Shown piece by piece: positions 22,226-28,800 of a stretch of 37,324 nucleotides of DNA. The stretch covers positions 1-37,324 of the IMG/VR virus record IMGVR_UViG_3300020424_000009; one strand, 5' to 3'. A program made the position numbers and the translations under genes. The notes under the pieces were generated by a model, which saw only the letters and a program-made list of their open reading frames with translations, did not search any database and was not told the origin of the DNA. Source of the stretch: a virus. Numbering within the stretch: the stretch's first letter is position 1; the number at the start of each line of letters is the position of its first letter.

Positions 22226-22245
22226 TAACTTATACAAACAAGTTA
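22226..22245. promoter_or_regulatory. Inverted repeat in the capsid leader, possible promoter
   Basis: The 70-base gap ahead of the capsid gene holds TAACTT (22226-22231) and AAGTTA (22240-22245) with an eight-base loop. On the minus strand a TATAAG (22229-22234) with a weak TTAATA 17 bases upstream could serve as promoter for the strongly needed capsid transcript. Weak evidence. Confidence 0.3.
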
Positions 22246-22253
22246 ACTTTATA

Positions 22254-22925
22254 TTAACCGCTAACTGCGTTTTTGAGCATATTATATTTATTAATGTCTG
22301 TACGATATAATCTTGCCTGCTCAGTTAAATTAAAAGATTCTTTGGCAAATGGGTTGGCTTCTCCTGTAATGACATCAGCAGTTACTTTTGTTGTTGTAGC
22401 ACCACCGCCCTGCGGTCTTGGGTTTTTTTGTATCCATTGAGGCATTTTTTGTTGCGCCCAATCTTTAACAGGGGTTCTGTTATAACCATCAACAATTACA
22501 ACAGTGCCATCGGCTTCTCTTGCAAGTTGCTCTTTATTTATTTGTGAAAGTGCGTATTGAGGATCATGGACAACATCAGCGAGTGCAGTGATTGCAGGGG
22601 TTTCAATTTCTAGTTCTCTTTGTCTTTGCTCAAATTTACTAATTTGCTCTTTATATGATGCTTCCGCATCTCTAAACTGTTGAGCCTGTTTTGCTATTGC
22701 TTCATCATATCTGCCTTTGGCTTCAAGTTCTTCCTGTTCTTTTTTCTGTTTATAAGCGATCAAAGCATTTACATCAACATCTGGAGGGATAGCTTTCCCT
22801 GCTTCTTTTGCTTTTATGTTCTGATCTAATAATTTTGCATTATTAGCTTTTAGCTTTTGTAACTCTTCCTGTAAGGCTGCATATTGTTCAGGAGAAGGGT
22901 TTGGCTTGATTGGCTCTTCTGACAT
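22254..22925 (-). CDS. Scaffolding protein (223 aa)
   Basis: Charged helical protein upstream of the capsid gene, the usual scaffold position. Coiled coils at about residues 15-45 (Y-A-A-L-Q-E-E-L-Q-K-L-K-A-N-N-A-K-L) and 60-108 (K-K-E-Q-E-E-L-E-A-K-G-R-Y-D-E-A-I-A), an acidic start (M-S-E-E-P-I-K-P-N-P-S), a middle with G-R-Y-D-E-A, and a C-terminal part (T-G-E-A-N-P-F-A-K-E-S-F-N-L-T-E-Q-A-R-L) which probably binds the capsid subunit, as in related scaffolds. Confidence 0.85.
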   Translation of the reverse strand: MSEEPIKPNPSPEQYAALQEELQKLKANNAKLLDQNIKAKEAGKAIPPDVDVNALIAYKQKKEQEELEAKGRYDEAIAKQAQQFRDAEASYKEQISKFEQRQRELEIETPAITALADVVHDPQYALSQINKEQLAREADGTVVIVDGYNRTPVKDWAQQKMPQWIQKNPRPQGGGATTTKVTADVITGEANPFAKESFNLTEQARLYRTDINKYNMLKNAVSG

Positions 22926-22964
22926 AAAAAATCTTAATATTTATTTATAATATTATCGTGAAAA

Positions 22965-23264
22965 TTACCATTTGACCTTATGTGACCAAAATAATGGTGA
23001 AAATATCGTTGGATTTGGGTTTTGAGCATTATGTCTTGCGTAATAACTAGCTCTTCTCTGTTTTTCTGCTTTTGTTTTTGGATTCTTGCCAGCCCCTTTG
23101 ACTCCCTGCTGTCCAAATCTGATTAATTTAACTTTATCACCCTTTTTTGCAAGCACTACATGAGATTTTGTTGGATGTCCTGGAGTTGATTTTGCTTTGT
23201 TAACTTCTGTTAAGCCATACTTTTTCAGCTTGCGTTCAATCTTTTCTTTTTTACTTAATGTCAT
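22965..23264 (-). CDS. Basic small head-region protein (99 aa)
   Basis: Lys-rich, starts M-T-L-S-K-K-E-K-I-E-R-K-L-K-K-Y-G-L, then the recognisable K-S-T-P-G-H-P-T-K-S-H-V-V and V-K-L-I-R-F-G-Q-Q-G segment that I associate with a virion-related family in cyanophages, and a closing A-R-H-N-A...F-W-S-H-K-V-K-W (R-x-x-H motif). A good Shine-Dalgarno (AGGAGG) precedes the start on the minus strand, within the end of the upstream gene. The exact role is unknown. Confidence 0.75.
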   Translation of the reverse strand: MTLSKKEKIERKLKKYGLTEVNKAKSTPGHPTKSHVVLAKKGDKVKLIRFGQQGVKGAGKNPKTKAEKQRRASYYARHNAQNPNPTIFSPLFWSHKVKW

Positions 23265-23416
23265 TTACCTTTCCTCCTCATTGCCATATTATGTGCTTCA
23301 GTAAAACTCATTCCTTCTCTCATCTTACGTTTCATATAATCCATGTGCGCTTTTGTATGGCCATGAGCTTTTTGATGTTTGGCAAGGGTGTTTTTTTGCC
23401 TAGTAGTTAGTTTCAT
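23261..23416 (-). CDS. Small basic helical protein (51 aa)
   Basis: ATG at 23416, TGA overlapping the next ATG. The sequence M-K-L-T-T-R-Q-K-N-T-L-A-K-H-Q-K-A-H, then H-T-K-A-H-M-D-Y-M-K-R-K-M-R-E-G and F-T-E-A-H belongs to a family of small basic His-rich proteins I recall from marine phages. Two helices with positive faces suggest nucleic-acid or capsid binding. It is flanked on both sides by coupled basic genes. Confidence 0.75.
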   Translation of the reverse strand: MKLTTRQKNTLAKHQKAHGHTKAHMDYMKRKMREGMSFTEAHNMAMRRKGK

Positions 23417-23676
23417 TATCTTTTTTTCTGATATTTTGAATAAATTTTAGCGTCTGCTGTTCTTGCTCCACCTTTACCAGTCATATAACTGTTTACCCTT
23501 CCCATCGCCCACGCACCCATTGGCACATTACGAGATCCAGCAGAAAGATATGCACCCTGACCCTTACGGTAAACTTCTGCAAGTTCACCATAAAAAAAGC
23601 GAGTGCCTTCTGCCTTTTTCCGAAGGCTAGCTTTTACGCTTTCGCTTAGTGGTTTTCTTCTTTTTGCTTGAGACAT
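23416..23676 (-). CDS. Basic small protein, DUF5824-like (86 aa)
   Basis: Contains G-Q-G-A-Y-L-S-A-G-S-R-N-V-P-M-G-A-W-A-M-G-R-V-N, the core motif of a small phage family (DUF5824-like, [GA]AYLSSGSR...W...RVNSF). Net positive charge with K/R at both ends. It overlaps the upstream basic gene by about 50 bases and the downstream gene by one base. Function unknown; in several phages it sits near the head genes. Confidence 0.7.
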   Translation of the reverse strand: MSQAKRRKPLSESVKASLRKKAEGTRFFYGELAEVYRKGQGAYLSAGSRNVPMGAWAMGRVNSYMTGKGGARTADAKIYSKYQKKR

Positions 23677-23854
23677 TTTGTTTGGTGCGTGATTTAGATA
23701 CAGCTTTTATATCAATAAACTCTCCTTTTCTGTAGGCTTCAGCAGTCCTCTTGATCTCAGCAGCTTTCGCTCCCTTGTTCTTCGCTCCAGACAGATATTT
23801 TTTTGGAACACCTGTCTTTTTATCCTTTGGAACTCGCCTGAACTTTCTAGTCAC
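23627..23854 (-). CDS. Very basic small protein (75 aa)
   Basis: Has R-R-V-P-K-D-K-K-T-G-V-P-K-K-Y-L-S-G-A and K-A-A-E-I-K-R-T-A-E-A-Y-R-K-G, a motif I recall from marine phage proteins, and a poly-basic tail (S-K-K-K-K-T-T-K-R-K-R-K-S). A DNA-binding or condensation role is plausible but not shown. The start is coupled to the upstream tiny gene by an ATGA overlap. Confidence 0.7.
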   Translation of the reverse strand: MTRKFRRVPKDKKTGVPKKYLSGAKNKGAKAAEIKRTAEAYRKGEFIDIKAVSKSRTKQNVSSKKKKTTKRKRKS

Positions 23855-23940
23855 TTTTTAGTTTTCTTTTTAGCAGTGGGCTTAGTTTCTTTGGGCTTTT
23901 TTGTTTCCTCTTCGCCCTGTACCTTAAAAATATATCCCAT
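23851..23940 (-). CDS. Tiny Lys-rich protein (29 aa)
   Basis: Starts M-G-Y-I-F-K-V-Q-G-E-E-E and turns into a Lys/Pro/Thr tail (K-K-P-K-E-T-K-P-T-A-K-K-K-T-K-K). Its ATG shares a base with the upstream stop (TAATG) and its TGA overlaps the next ATG. Such perfect coupling on both sides suggests translation despite the tiny size. No family can be assigned. Confidence 0.55.
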   Translation of the reverse strand: MGYIFKVQGEEETKKPKETKPTAKKKTKK

Positions 23941-24008
23941 TATTTTTTACCTCCCTTCTTTTTCTTCTTCTTTCCTTTTGGTTTCATTGATCCATAGTGT
24001 GAAGGCAT
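23940..24008 (-). CDS. Tiny poly-lysine protein (22 aa)
   Basis: M-P-S-H-Y-G-S-M-K-P-K-G then an almost pure Lys/Gly tail. TAATG coupling to the next gene. I recall short proteins of this form (M-P-x-Y-G-x...K-K-K) in other marine phages next to the head genes. Too short to say more. Confidence 0.5.
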   Translation of the reverse strand: MPSHYGSMKPKGKKKKKKGGKK

Positions 24009-24033
24009 GATAATAAAAGTAACTGTTTATATA

Positions 24034-24183
24034 TTACTTCCTTTTACGTTTCTTAGCTGTTTTCTTTTTGCCTGCTGTAGATAATGCAATGGCAATTGCC
24101 TGGGATCTTGATTTACCTTCTCTCATCAACATTCTGATATTGCCTGTTATTGTCTTTTGTGACTTTCCTTTTTTAATTGGCAT
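24034..24183 (-). CDS. Small basic protein with helical repeat (49 aa)
   Basis: M-P-I-K-K-G-K-S-Q-K-T-I-T-G-N-I-R-M-L-M-R-E-G-K-S-R-S-Q-A-I-A-I-A belongs to a family recurring in phages and bacteria (L-K-x-x-x-S-x-x-T-I-x-x-N-I...E-G...Q-A-x-A-I-A), small helical proteins of unknown function. A basic tail ends K-K-R-K-R-K. It overlaps the end of the MuF-like gene by 11 bases, placing it in the head operon. Confidence 0.75.
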   Translation of the reverse strand: MPIKKGKSQKTITGNIRMLMREGKSRSQAIAIALSTAGKKKTAKKRKRK

Positions 24184-25363
24184 CTTTGTATTTATCAGCT
24201 AGCTCCTTTAATGTTAGCTCTGTTCCATCCTCACGGATAATTTTTTTTAAGGCATTTGTAGCGTTTAGCTGTTTATTTCCTCTTTTAGGACTCATTAAAT
24301 AATTGAAATATCTTTTCTTTTTACCTAACACTTTGTCCTGTAAATCAGGGTTATCCTTTAACCATGTTGCGTAGTTTGTATTTTGAGGAACACGGCCTGT
24401 TGCACTTGGTCTTGTATTTGGGAAGGCTCTTGCCAAATCATCATCATCAATAACAGGAACAGTAGTTGATCTACAGTTAAAATGTTGTGGAGGAACAGGC
24501 CCTTGATCATATCTAAACAGTTGACCATCTAATCTTTGACATATAGAACTTGTCCTTGCATCAAGTGTTGCGACATATTGATATTTGCCTGTTATATCTT
24601 TGTTTGCTGCATATACCGCCTGACTTGCTGCATTTTGTACTTGGTTAACAGTTGTTCTTACAACAGTCTGGATTTGTTTGTTTGATAAAAGCATCCCCTC
24701 AGAATTTTTTAAGGCAGAGTTTAATGCAATTGCATTTTGTGGTTTAGCGTTGAATCTAAGGTTTGGCCCTTTAAGCCTTCTTACGATCTTTGGTAAAGAT
24801 TCACCTTCTAAAACACCAAGCCTTATTGCTCTTGACAATCTTGAAGCAGAATCTTCAGCAATACCTCTAAATGATTTTTTTACATTTTTGCCGTTTGGTA
24901 ACGATATTTCTGATCCTCTTTTTGCCGTCAATGCAAACTGAGCAGATCTAAACACACCGTCTTTGTCTCTTAATCGAATAGTTAAAGCAGTCGGATCTCT
25001 CGTGACAATAGATTTTGCAAAGTCAGGTGAGACTGCAACTGTGTTTACCTGGAACTCTCCTTTTGGTAAAACTCTTTGGAGTTGATCTTGAACAAAACCA
25101 ACTTGAAACTCTGCCAAGTTTTGAAGTTCATCAATCATATAAACTGCACTTTCATTTTCCCAACCTCTTAAACTATCAACCATCTGTGCCAATATTGATC
25201 GCAGTCTTGCAGTTGTAGTTGGACTGTTACCCTCAAGATCTCTTATCTTTCTAAGAACATCTAAAATTACCTCATTGAATTGACTAGCAATTTGAAACTG
25301 AACCTTATTGCTGTATCTGTTCAGATCAATCGCTTCACGATAGAAAGCTTCTGGAACTGCCAT
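24173..25363 (-). CDS. Head morphogenesis protein, MuF / SPP1 gp7-like (396 aa)
   Basis: Minor capsid protein associated with the portal. The C-terminal MuF domain carries the expected signature: V-A-T-L-D-A-R-T-S-S-I-C-Q-R-L-D-G-Q at about residues 265-283, then P-P-Q-H-F-N-C-R-S-T at about 291-300 (a Cys and His pair that can bind metal). The N-terminal 200 residues are helical with a portal-binding character. It starts four bases after the portal gene, the typical order. There is no fused toxin or enzyme domain at the C-terminus. Confidence 0.9.
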   Translation of the reverse strand: MAVPEAFYREAIDLNRYSNKVQFQIASQFNEVILDVLRKIRDLEGNSPTTTARLRSILAQMVDSLRGWENESAVYMIDELQNLAEFQVGFVQDQLQRVLPKGEFQVNTVAVSPDFAKSIVTRDPTALTIRLRDKDGVFRSAQFALTAKRGSEISLPNGKNVKKSFRGIAEDSASRLSRAIRLGVLEGESLPKIVRRLKGPNLRFNAKPQNAIALNSALKNSEGMLLSNKQIQTVVRTTVNQVQNAASQAVYAANKDITGKYQYVATLDARTSSICQRLDGQLFRYDQGPVPPQHFNCRSTTVPVIDDDDLARAFPNTRPSATGRVPQNTNYATWLKDNPDLQDKVLGKKKRYFNYLMSPKRGNKQLNATNALKKIIREDGTELTLKELADKYKDAN

Positions 25364-25366
25364 TTA

Positions 25367-26761
25367 CTATGATTCATCTGGTTCAGTTGGGGTTTCCATT
25401 TCAATCAATCCACCAGATTGTGTTGCCTCGACTTCTTCCTCTACGTCAAAATCATCACCAAGAATCTCACCACTGCTTAATTGTGTTAATAATGTTTCCT
25501 GGCTGATAGTGCCAGCAGTGAACAACGCAAGTAATGATTGAATTTCTTGTGGTTCTAATCTTGCCGTTACAAAGTCTCTATTAACAAAAGAACTGCCAGC
25601 ATTTGGTTCATTTAAATATTCACTATGAAACTTCAAGCAATTATCAATCAAGTCTTGCATCTGTTGAGCAATGACCATCATTGTGCTGTCGTTTTGAGAG
25701 CGGTCTATTCGCTTGGCCTCGGCTGACTCACCCACTAATTTTTGGCCAAGTACGGCTGCCAATGACAATGTATTTATTTGATCTGCAATGTCTTTGAGTC
25801 TTGTGAACTGACTGTCGTAACTGTCACCCGATGGGCTGACATATTCCATCCTTGATTCAGGTGGTAATGACAATGCTTCATTCGGGCCTGTTGTTATCTC
25901 ATCTGCATTTGGATATCCAAAGACTGCAAGTAATGGAACAGAACTGATATGTAAAATATTATCCAAGTCAGATTGTATCTGATAATGCTTGAGATTTAAT
26001 TCTGCAATGTCATACAAAGGACTGCGTGATTCATACATCCCTACTCTGTTTGAATATGCAACCGAAAAAGGAATCTTATCTTTTATACTCATCTCCCCTT
26101 CATCATGTAATTTATATTCACCCTTATTGTTTTTTCTATGGATTTCATATCGACCAGGCTCTAATACTCTGATTTGTTTTACAATCTTTTCTCCATATTT
26201 ACCATCATTTTCAACCACCTGTTCCATCAATCTCAACTGCGTTAATTTTCTAACACCGTCAATAATCTCTGTCCTCCAACCAAGAATATCTTTTGGCGCA
26301 TATGTTACCCAATATGGCCTTGCCTTTTCTCCATCTTTCGGCGCGTCAACAAGAACACCAACATGACCAAAAGAAATTGCAACCCTAGCTGTCTGATACA
26401 GCCAGACATTAAGATCATTACCTTCAAGGTCAACATCAAATAACTGCTCTCGTACCAAGTCAGATACATCATCAAGTCTGATAGGTTTTCTGACGAGCAT
26501 ACCGCTTAACATTTTCTCAATACGCTGCAAATATGGCACTACTGTTGACCTTGCAAGCCTTGTATCATAAGCGTCATCTGTTTCTCTTGGTTCTTGATTT
26601 AAATATTTTCTGTGTTCAGATCTAATTTTGTATGTTCCCTCTTTTAAGTCTTCAACCAAACCCCAGAAATTAGCCATCCTCTGATACGCAGCATTAGGAC
26701 TTGCAACCGTTGTAGGAGCTAGTGTTACAGGCTGATTGTAAATATTCAGAGAGCTATACAC
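25367..26761 (-). CDS. Portal protein, DUF4055-like (464 aa)
   Basis: Forms the DNA gateway at one vertex. Recognised by Y-L-N-Q-E-P-R-E-T-D-D-A-Y-D-T-R-L-A-R-S-T-V-V-P-Y near residues 50-75, with the D-x-Y-x-x-R-L and T-V-V-P-Y-L-Q-R elements of the DUF4055 portal family. The central part has H-Y-Q-I-Q-S-D-L-D-N-I-L-H-I-S-S-V-P-L-L and G-P-N-E-A-L-S-L-P. The C-terminus is acidic. It lies between large terminase and MuF-like genes, the usual place. Confidence 0.9.
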   Translation of the reverse strand: MYSSLNIYNQPVTLAPTTVASPNAAYQRMANFWGLVEDLKEGTYKIRSEHRKYLNQEPRETDDAYDTRLARSTVVPYLQRIEKMLSGMLVRKPIRLDDVSDLVREQLFDVDLEGNDLNVWLYQTARVAISFGHVGVLVDAPKDGEKARPYWVTYAPKDILGWRTEIIDGVRKLTQLRLMEQVVENDGKYGEKIVKQIRVLEPGRYEIHRKNNKGEYKLHDEGEMSIKDKIPFSVAYSNRVGMYESRSPLYDIAELNLKHYQIQSDLDNILHISSVPLLAVFGYPNADEITTGPNEALSLPPESRMEYVSPSGDSYDSQFTRLKDIADQINTLSLAAVLGQKLVGESAEAKRIDRSQNDSTMMVIAQQMQDLIDNCLKFHSEYLNEPNAGSSFVNRDFVTARLEPQEIQSLLALFTAGTISQETLLTQLSSGEILGDDFDVEEEVEATQSGGLIEMETPTEPDES

Positions 26762-26787
26762 GGTTTTTCCTCATAGTACCATTACTT

Positions 26788-28134
26788 TTAATATATTCTA
26801 ATCCCTGTTCGCTTGCCTGCCCTACCATAAAGCAAATTAAATTCACGATAAATTAAATACCCAAGAGCATCATTCATGTGATCATATCCATTCTGTTTAT
26901 CTGGATCTCCTGTCTTTTCATCGTAGCTCTGCAACTCAAGGCACGAAATCAAACGAGTGCAACTGGCATGAATCGCCAGACGTCTTTCCCCTTTGCCGTT
27001 CTGTAGTAACGCATTGACGGTTGCAACTCTATCTTTGATAAAGGGGTTGCTCTTGAGAGCCATTGAACCGAAGCCGTAACTTTGGAGGATGGCGAGATCT
27101 GTCTTTGATGCGTTAATCGTTGAACGTGCTGAACCACTAGCGTCAGGGTAAACTAATATTCTGTTTGAAGGATAACGTCTAAGTAACTCTTGTGCCAACG
27201 CATCTGTATCTTTTTGTTTGGATATTTCATCAATGATCACTAGCTTGTCACCATCTCTCACACCAATGACACAGTTGCAGTTCATCACATTGAAATCTAT
27301 ACCGCAAAGCAGAGTCTCCATTTTGATATCAAACGGTATCTTGTTGATGACATGATGCTCCCTGGAAAACCTGCTATAAACCTGACCACTTGTAAGGTTG
27401 ACCCACTGTCCTAGCAAATAAGCTTTGATCAACTGAGGTGGATAATTCTCATATAAAGACGGAATAAACGTATCTGGAAGATATGGATTATCAGCCGTCT
27501 TTGCCTGGATCAATGCAGTGTCAGATTTTCTATTTTTTTCAAAGGTTTCAAAAGCCCAGCCATGACCTTCGGGAGTTGTTGTTGCATAGAACTGTTGAAC
27601 ATTACCTGATCTAAGTCTTGCAAGTGCCATGTTCATAGCGTTTTCTGCTTCTCGTTTTGGGATGGTATCTGCCTCATCAAATCCAACTGCACAAAGGTTT
27701 TGGCCTCGCAATCTTTGATATGTAAGCATTGTCCTTAATAAGATAGTATGTGTTCCTTCTTCCCAGGAAAGTTGATACTCAGGAAGCGGTGATGCTCTGA
27801 ATGTGAAAGGTATTTGCCATTGATCTAATAATTCATTAAATGTACGAATTAAAATGTCTCTTAGCATCGGTGCTGTTGGTTGAAAAACAGCAGATACATG
27901 ACCAATATTCAGACAGGCAAGCATCACAGCTTTTGAACATAAAGCATAAGTTTTACCAGCACCAAAGCCACAGACAAGGGCTAGTTTTCTATGATCCATG
28001 TCTTGACAGAACTTTGCCTGATGCGGAAGTAAACCTTGATAAATTCTTTCTATCGTTTCTTGCGTTGTAGGAAGATTATATGCACCAATCTCATATAAAA
28101 CTTTTCCAGGTTGAACTGTATCTAAGATGCTCAC
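26788..28134 (-). CDS. terL: Terminase large subunit (448 aa)
   Basis: ATP-driven motor and nuclease for DNA packaging. Walker A GFGAGKT at residues 56-62, Walker B A-V-G-F-D-E-A-D with D153-E154, and the coupling motif T-T-T-P-E-G at 185-190. The C-terminal RNase H-like nuclease has the acidic triad D280 (C-G-I-D-F-N-V), D331 (Y-P-D-A-S-G) and D418/D422 (Y-D-H-M-N-D-A-L-G-Y). Length is typical. It overlaps the small subunit gene by four bases. Confidence 0.95.
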   Translation of the reverse strand: MSILDTVQPGKVLYEIGAYNLPTTQETIERIYQGLLPHQAKFCQDMDHRKLALVCGFGAGKTYALCSKAVMLACLNIGHVSAVFQPTAPMLRDILIRTFNELLDQWQIPFTFRASPLPEYQLSWEEGTHTILLRTMLTYQRLRGQNLCAVGFDEADTIPKREAENAMNMALARLRSGNVQQFYATTTPEGHGWAFETFEKNRKSDTALIQAKTADNPYLPDTFIPSLYENYPPQLIKAYLLGQWVNLTSGQVYSRFSREHHVINKIPFDIKMETLLCGIDFNVMNCNCVIGVRDGDKLVIIDEISKQKDTDALAQELLRRYPSNRILVYPDASGSARSTINASKTDLAILQSYGFGSMALKSNPFIKDRVATVNALLQNGKGERRLAIHASCTRLISCLELQSYDEKTGDPDKQNGYDHMNDALGYLIYREFNLLYGRAGKRTGIRIY

Positions 28135-28451
28135 GAAATAATCTGTGCAAGTCTGGCTGCTGTATTGATCGCACCAAGAGCAATATGCAAGTGACCTTTT
28201 TCTCTTGCTTCCATCTGTAGCGTTGCAGCCTGCGCTAAAAGATTCGCCACCATTTCAGGTCTTTCCATATCCCAATCTGCTTTCATTTCGGCTCTTGCAA
28301 TCTCTAAATATTTATCTGCTGTTTTAGAACTGACCCCCCAATTTTTGGAAGCATATGTAACGCAATCAGATCTACGGCCACCTTTAGCGATGATCTCGCC
28401 AAGTTTGCGTGACCTGATAACAGTTTCTATTTTTGTACCTTTTTTAGCCAT
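28131..28451 (-). CDS. terS: Terminase small subunit (106 aa)
   Basis: Recognises packaging sites for TerL, which it directly precedes. A basic N-terminus and a helix-turn-helix-like segment (V-T-Y-A-S-K-N-W-G-V-S-S-K-T-A-D-K-Y-L) occur before an oligomerisation helix. Short but within the family's range. Transcription could come from the primase region upstream or from the AT-rich region at 28560-28660. Confidence 0.8.
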   Translation of the reverse strand: MAKKGTKIETVIRSRKLGEIIAKGGRRSDCVTYASKNWGVSSKTADKYLEIARAEMKADWDMERPEMVANLLAQAATLQMEAREKGHLHIALGAINTAARLAQIIS

Positions 28452-28497
28452 TACTTAGATGTTACACGGAAAAGCGAGAATATGAATATTTATTAAT

Positions 28498-28800
28498 TTT
28501 GAGACTCATTTGAGACTGAGCAAGTGTTCCCACGTTCCCGATGTTCCCACCTTTGTACCAAACTTACCTCGCGTTATATTTATCCCCTTTATTCCATAAA
28601 TATACTAATAATATATTTATATATAATATATTAGGAACATAAGGAACATATATATAGATAGTAGTAGAGGAGAGAGTTTTGAGCGTTCCCGAAGGTAGGA
28701 ACAGGGTAGGAACAGTAAGGAACATCATGAAGATTTTTGAAACCAGACCCATTTCGGTGTTCCCATCACTCTTTTCTTTTTTCGATCATATTTGAGACTG
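28498..28800. repeat. Iteron-like repeat region with AT-rich core, putative replication origin
   Basis: Most of this stretch is the only long gap without a gene in the minus-strand unit. It contains TGTTCCCA at 28525-28532 and 28542-28549 with CGTTCCCG between (28533-28540), then an extremely AT-rich core (about 28565-28630), then AGGAACA (the opposite orientation) at 28633, 28642, 28697, 28708 and 28718, another CGTTCCCG at 28684, and TGTTCCCA again at 28758 inside the primase gene. TTTGAGACT occurs at 28498, 28509 and 28791. Inverted iterons flanking an easily melted core beside the primase gene suggest an origin; a packaging (pac/cos) site next to TerS is the alternative. Confidence 0.55.

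Noticed and set aside
25989-26366. Plus-strand open frame antisense to the portal gene
   Set aside because: The portal frame is well supported by family motifs; the antisense translation has no conserved pattern.
28452-28724. Transfer RNA or CRISPR-like array in the repeat region
   Set aside because: Repeats are 7-9 bases in both orientations with irregular spacing, and no cloverleaf can be drawn.
28564-28752. Minus-strand open frame in the origin-like gap
   Set aside because: The translation is Val/Tyr/Ile-rich because of A/T repeats and overlaps the primase end; the repeat structure explains the region better.
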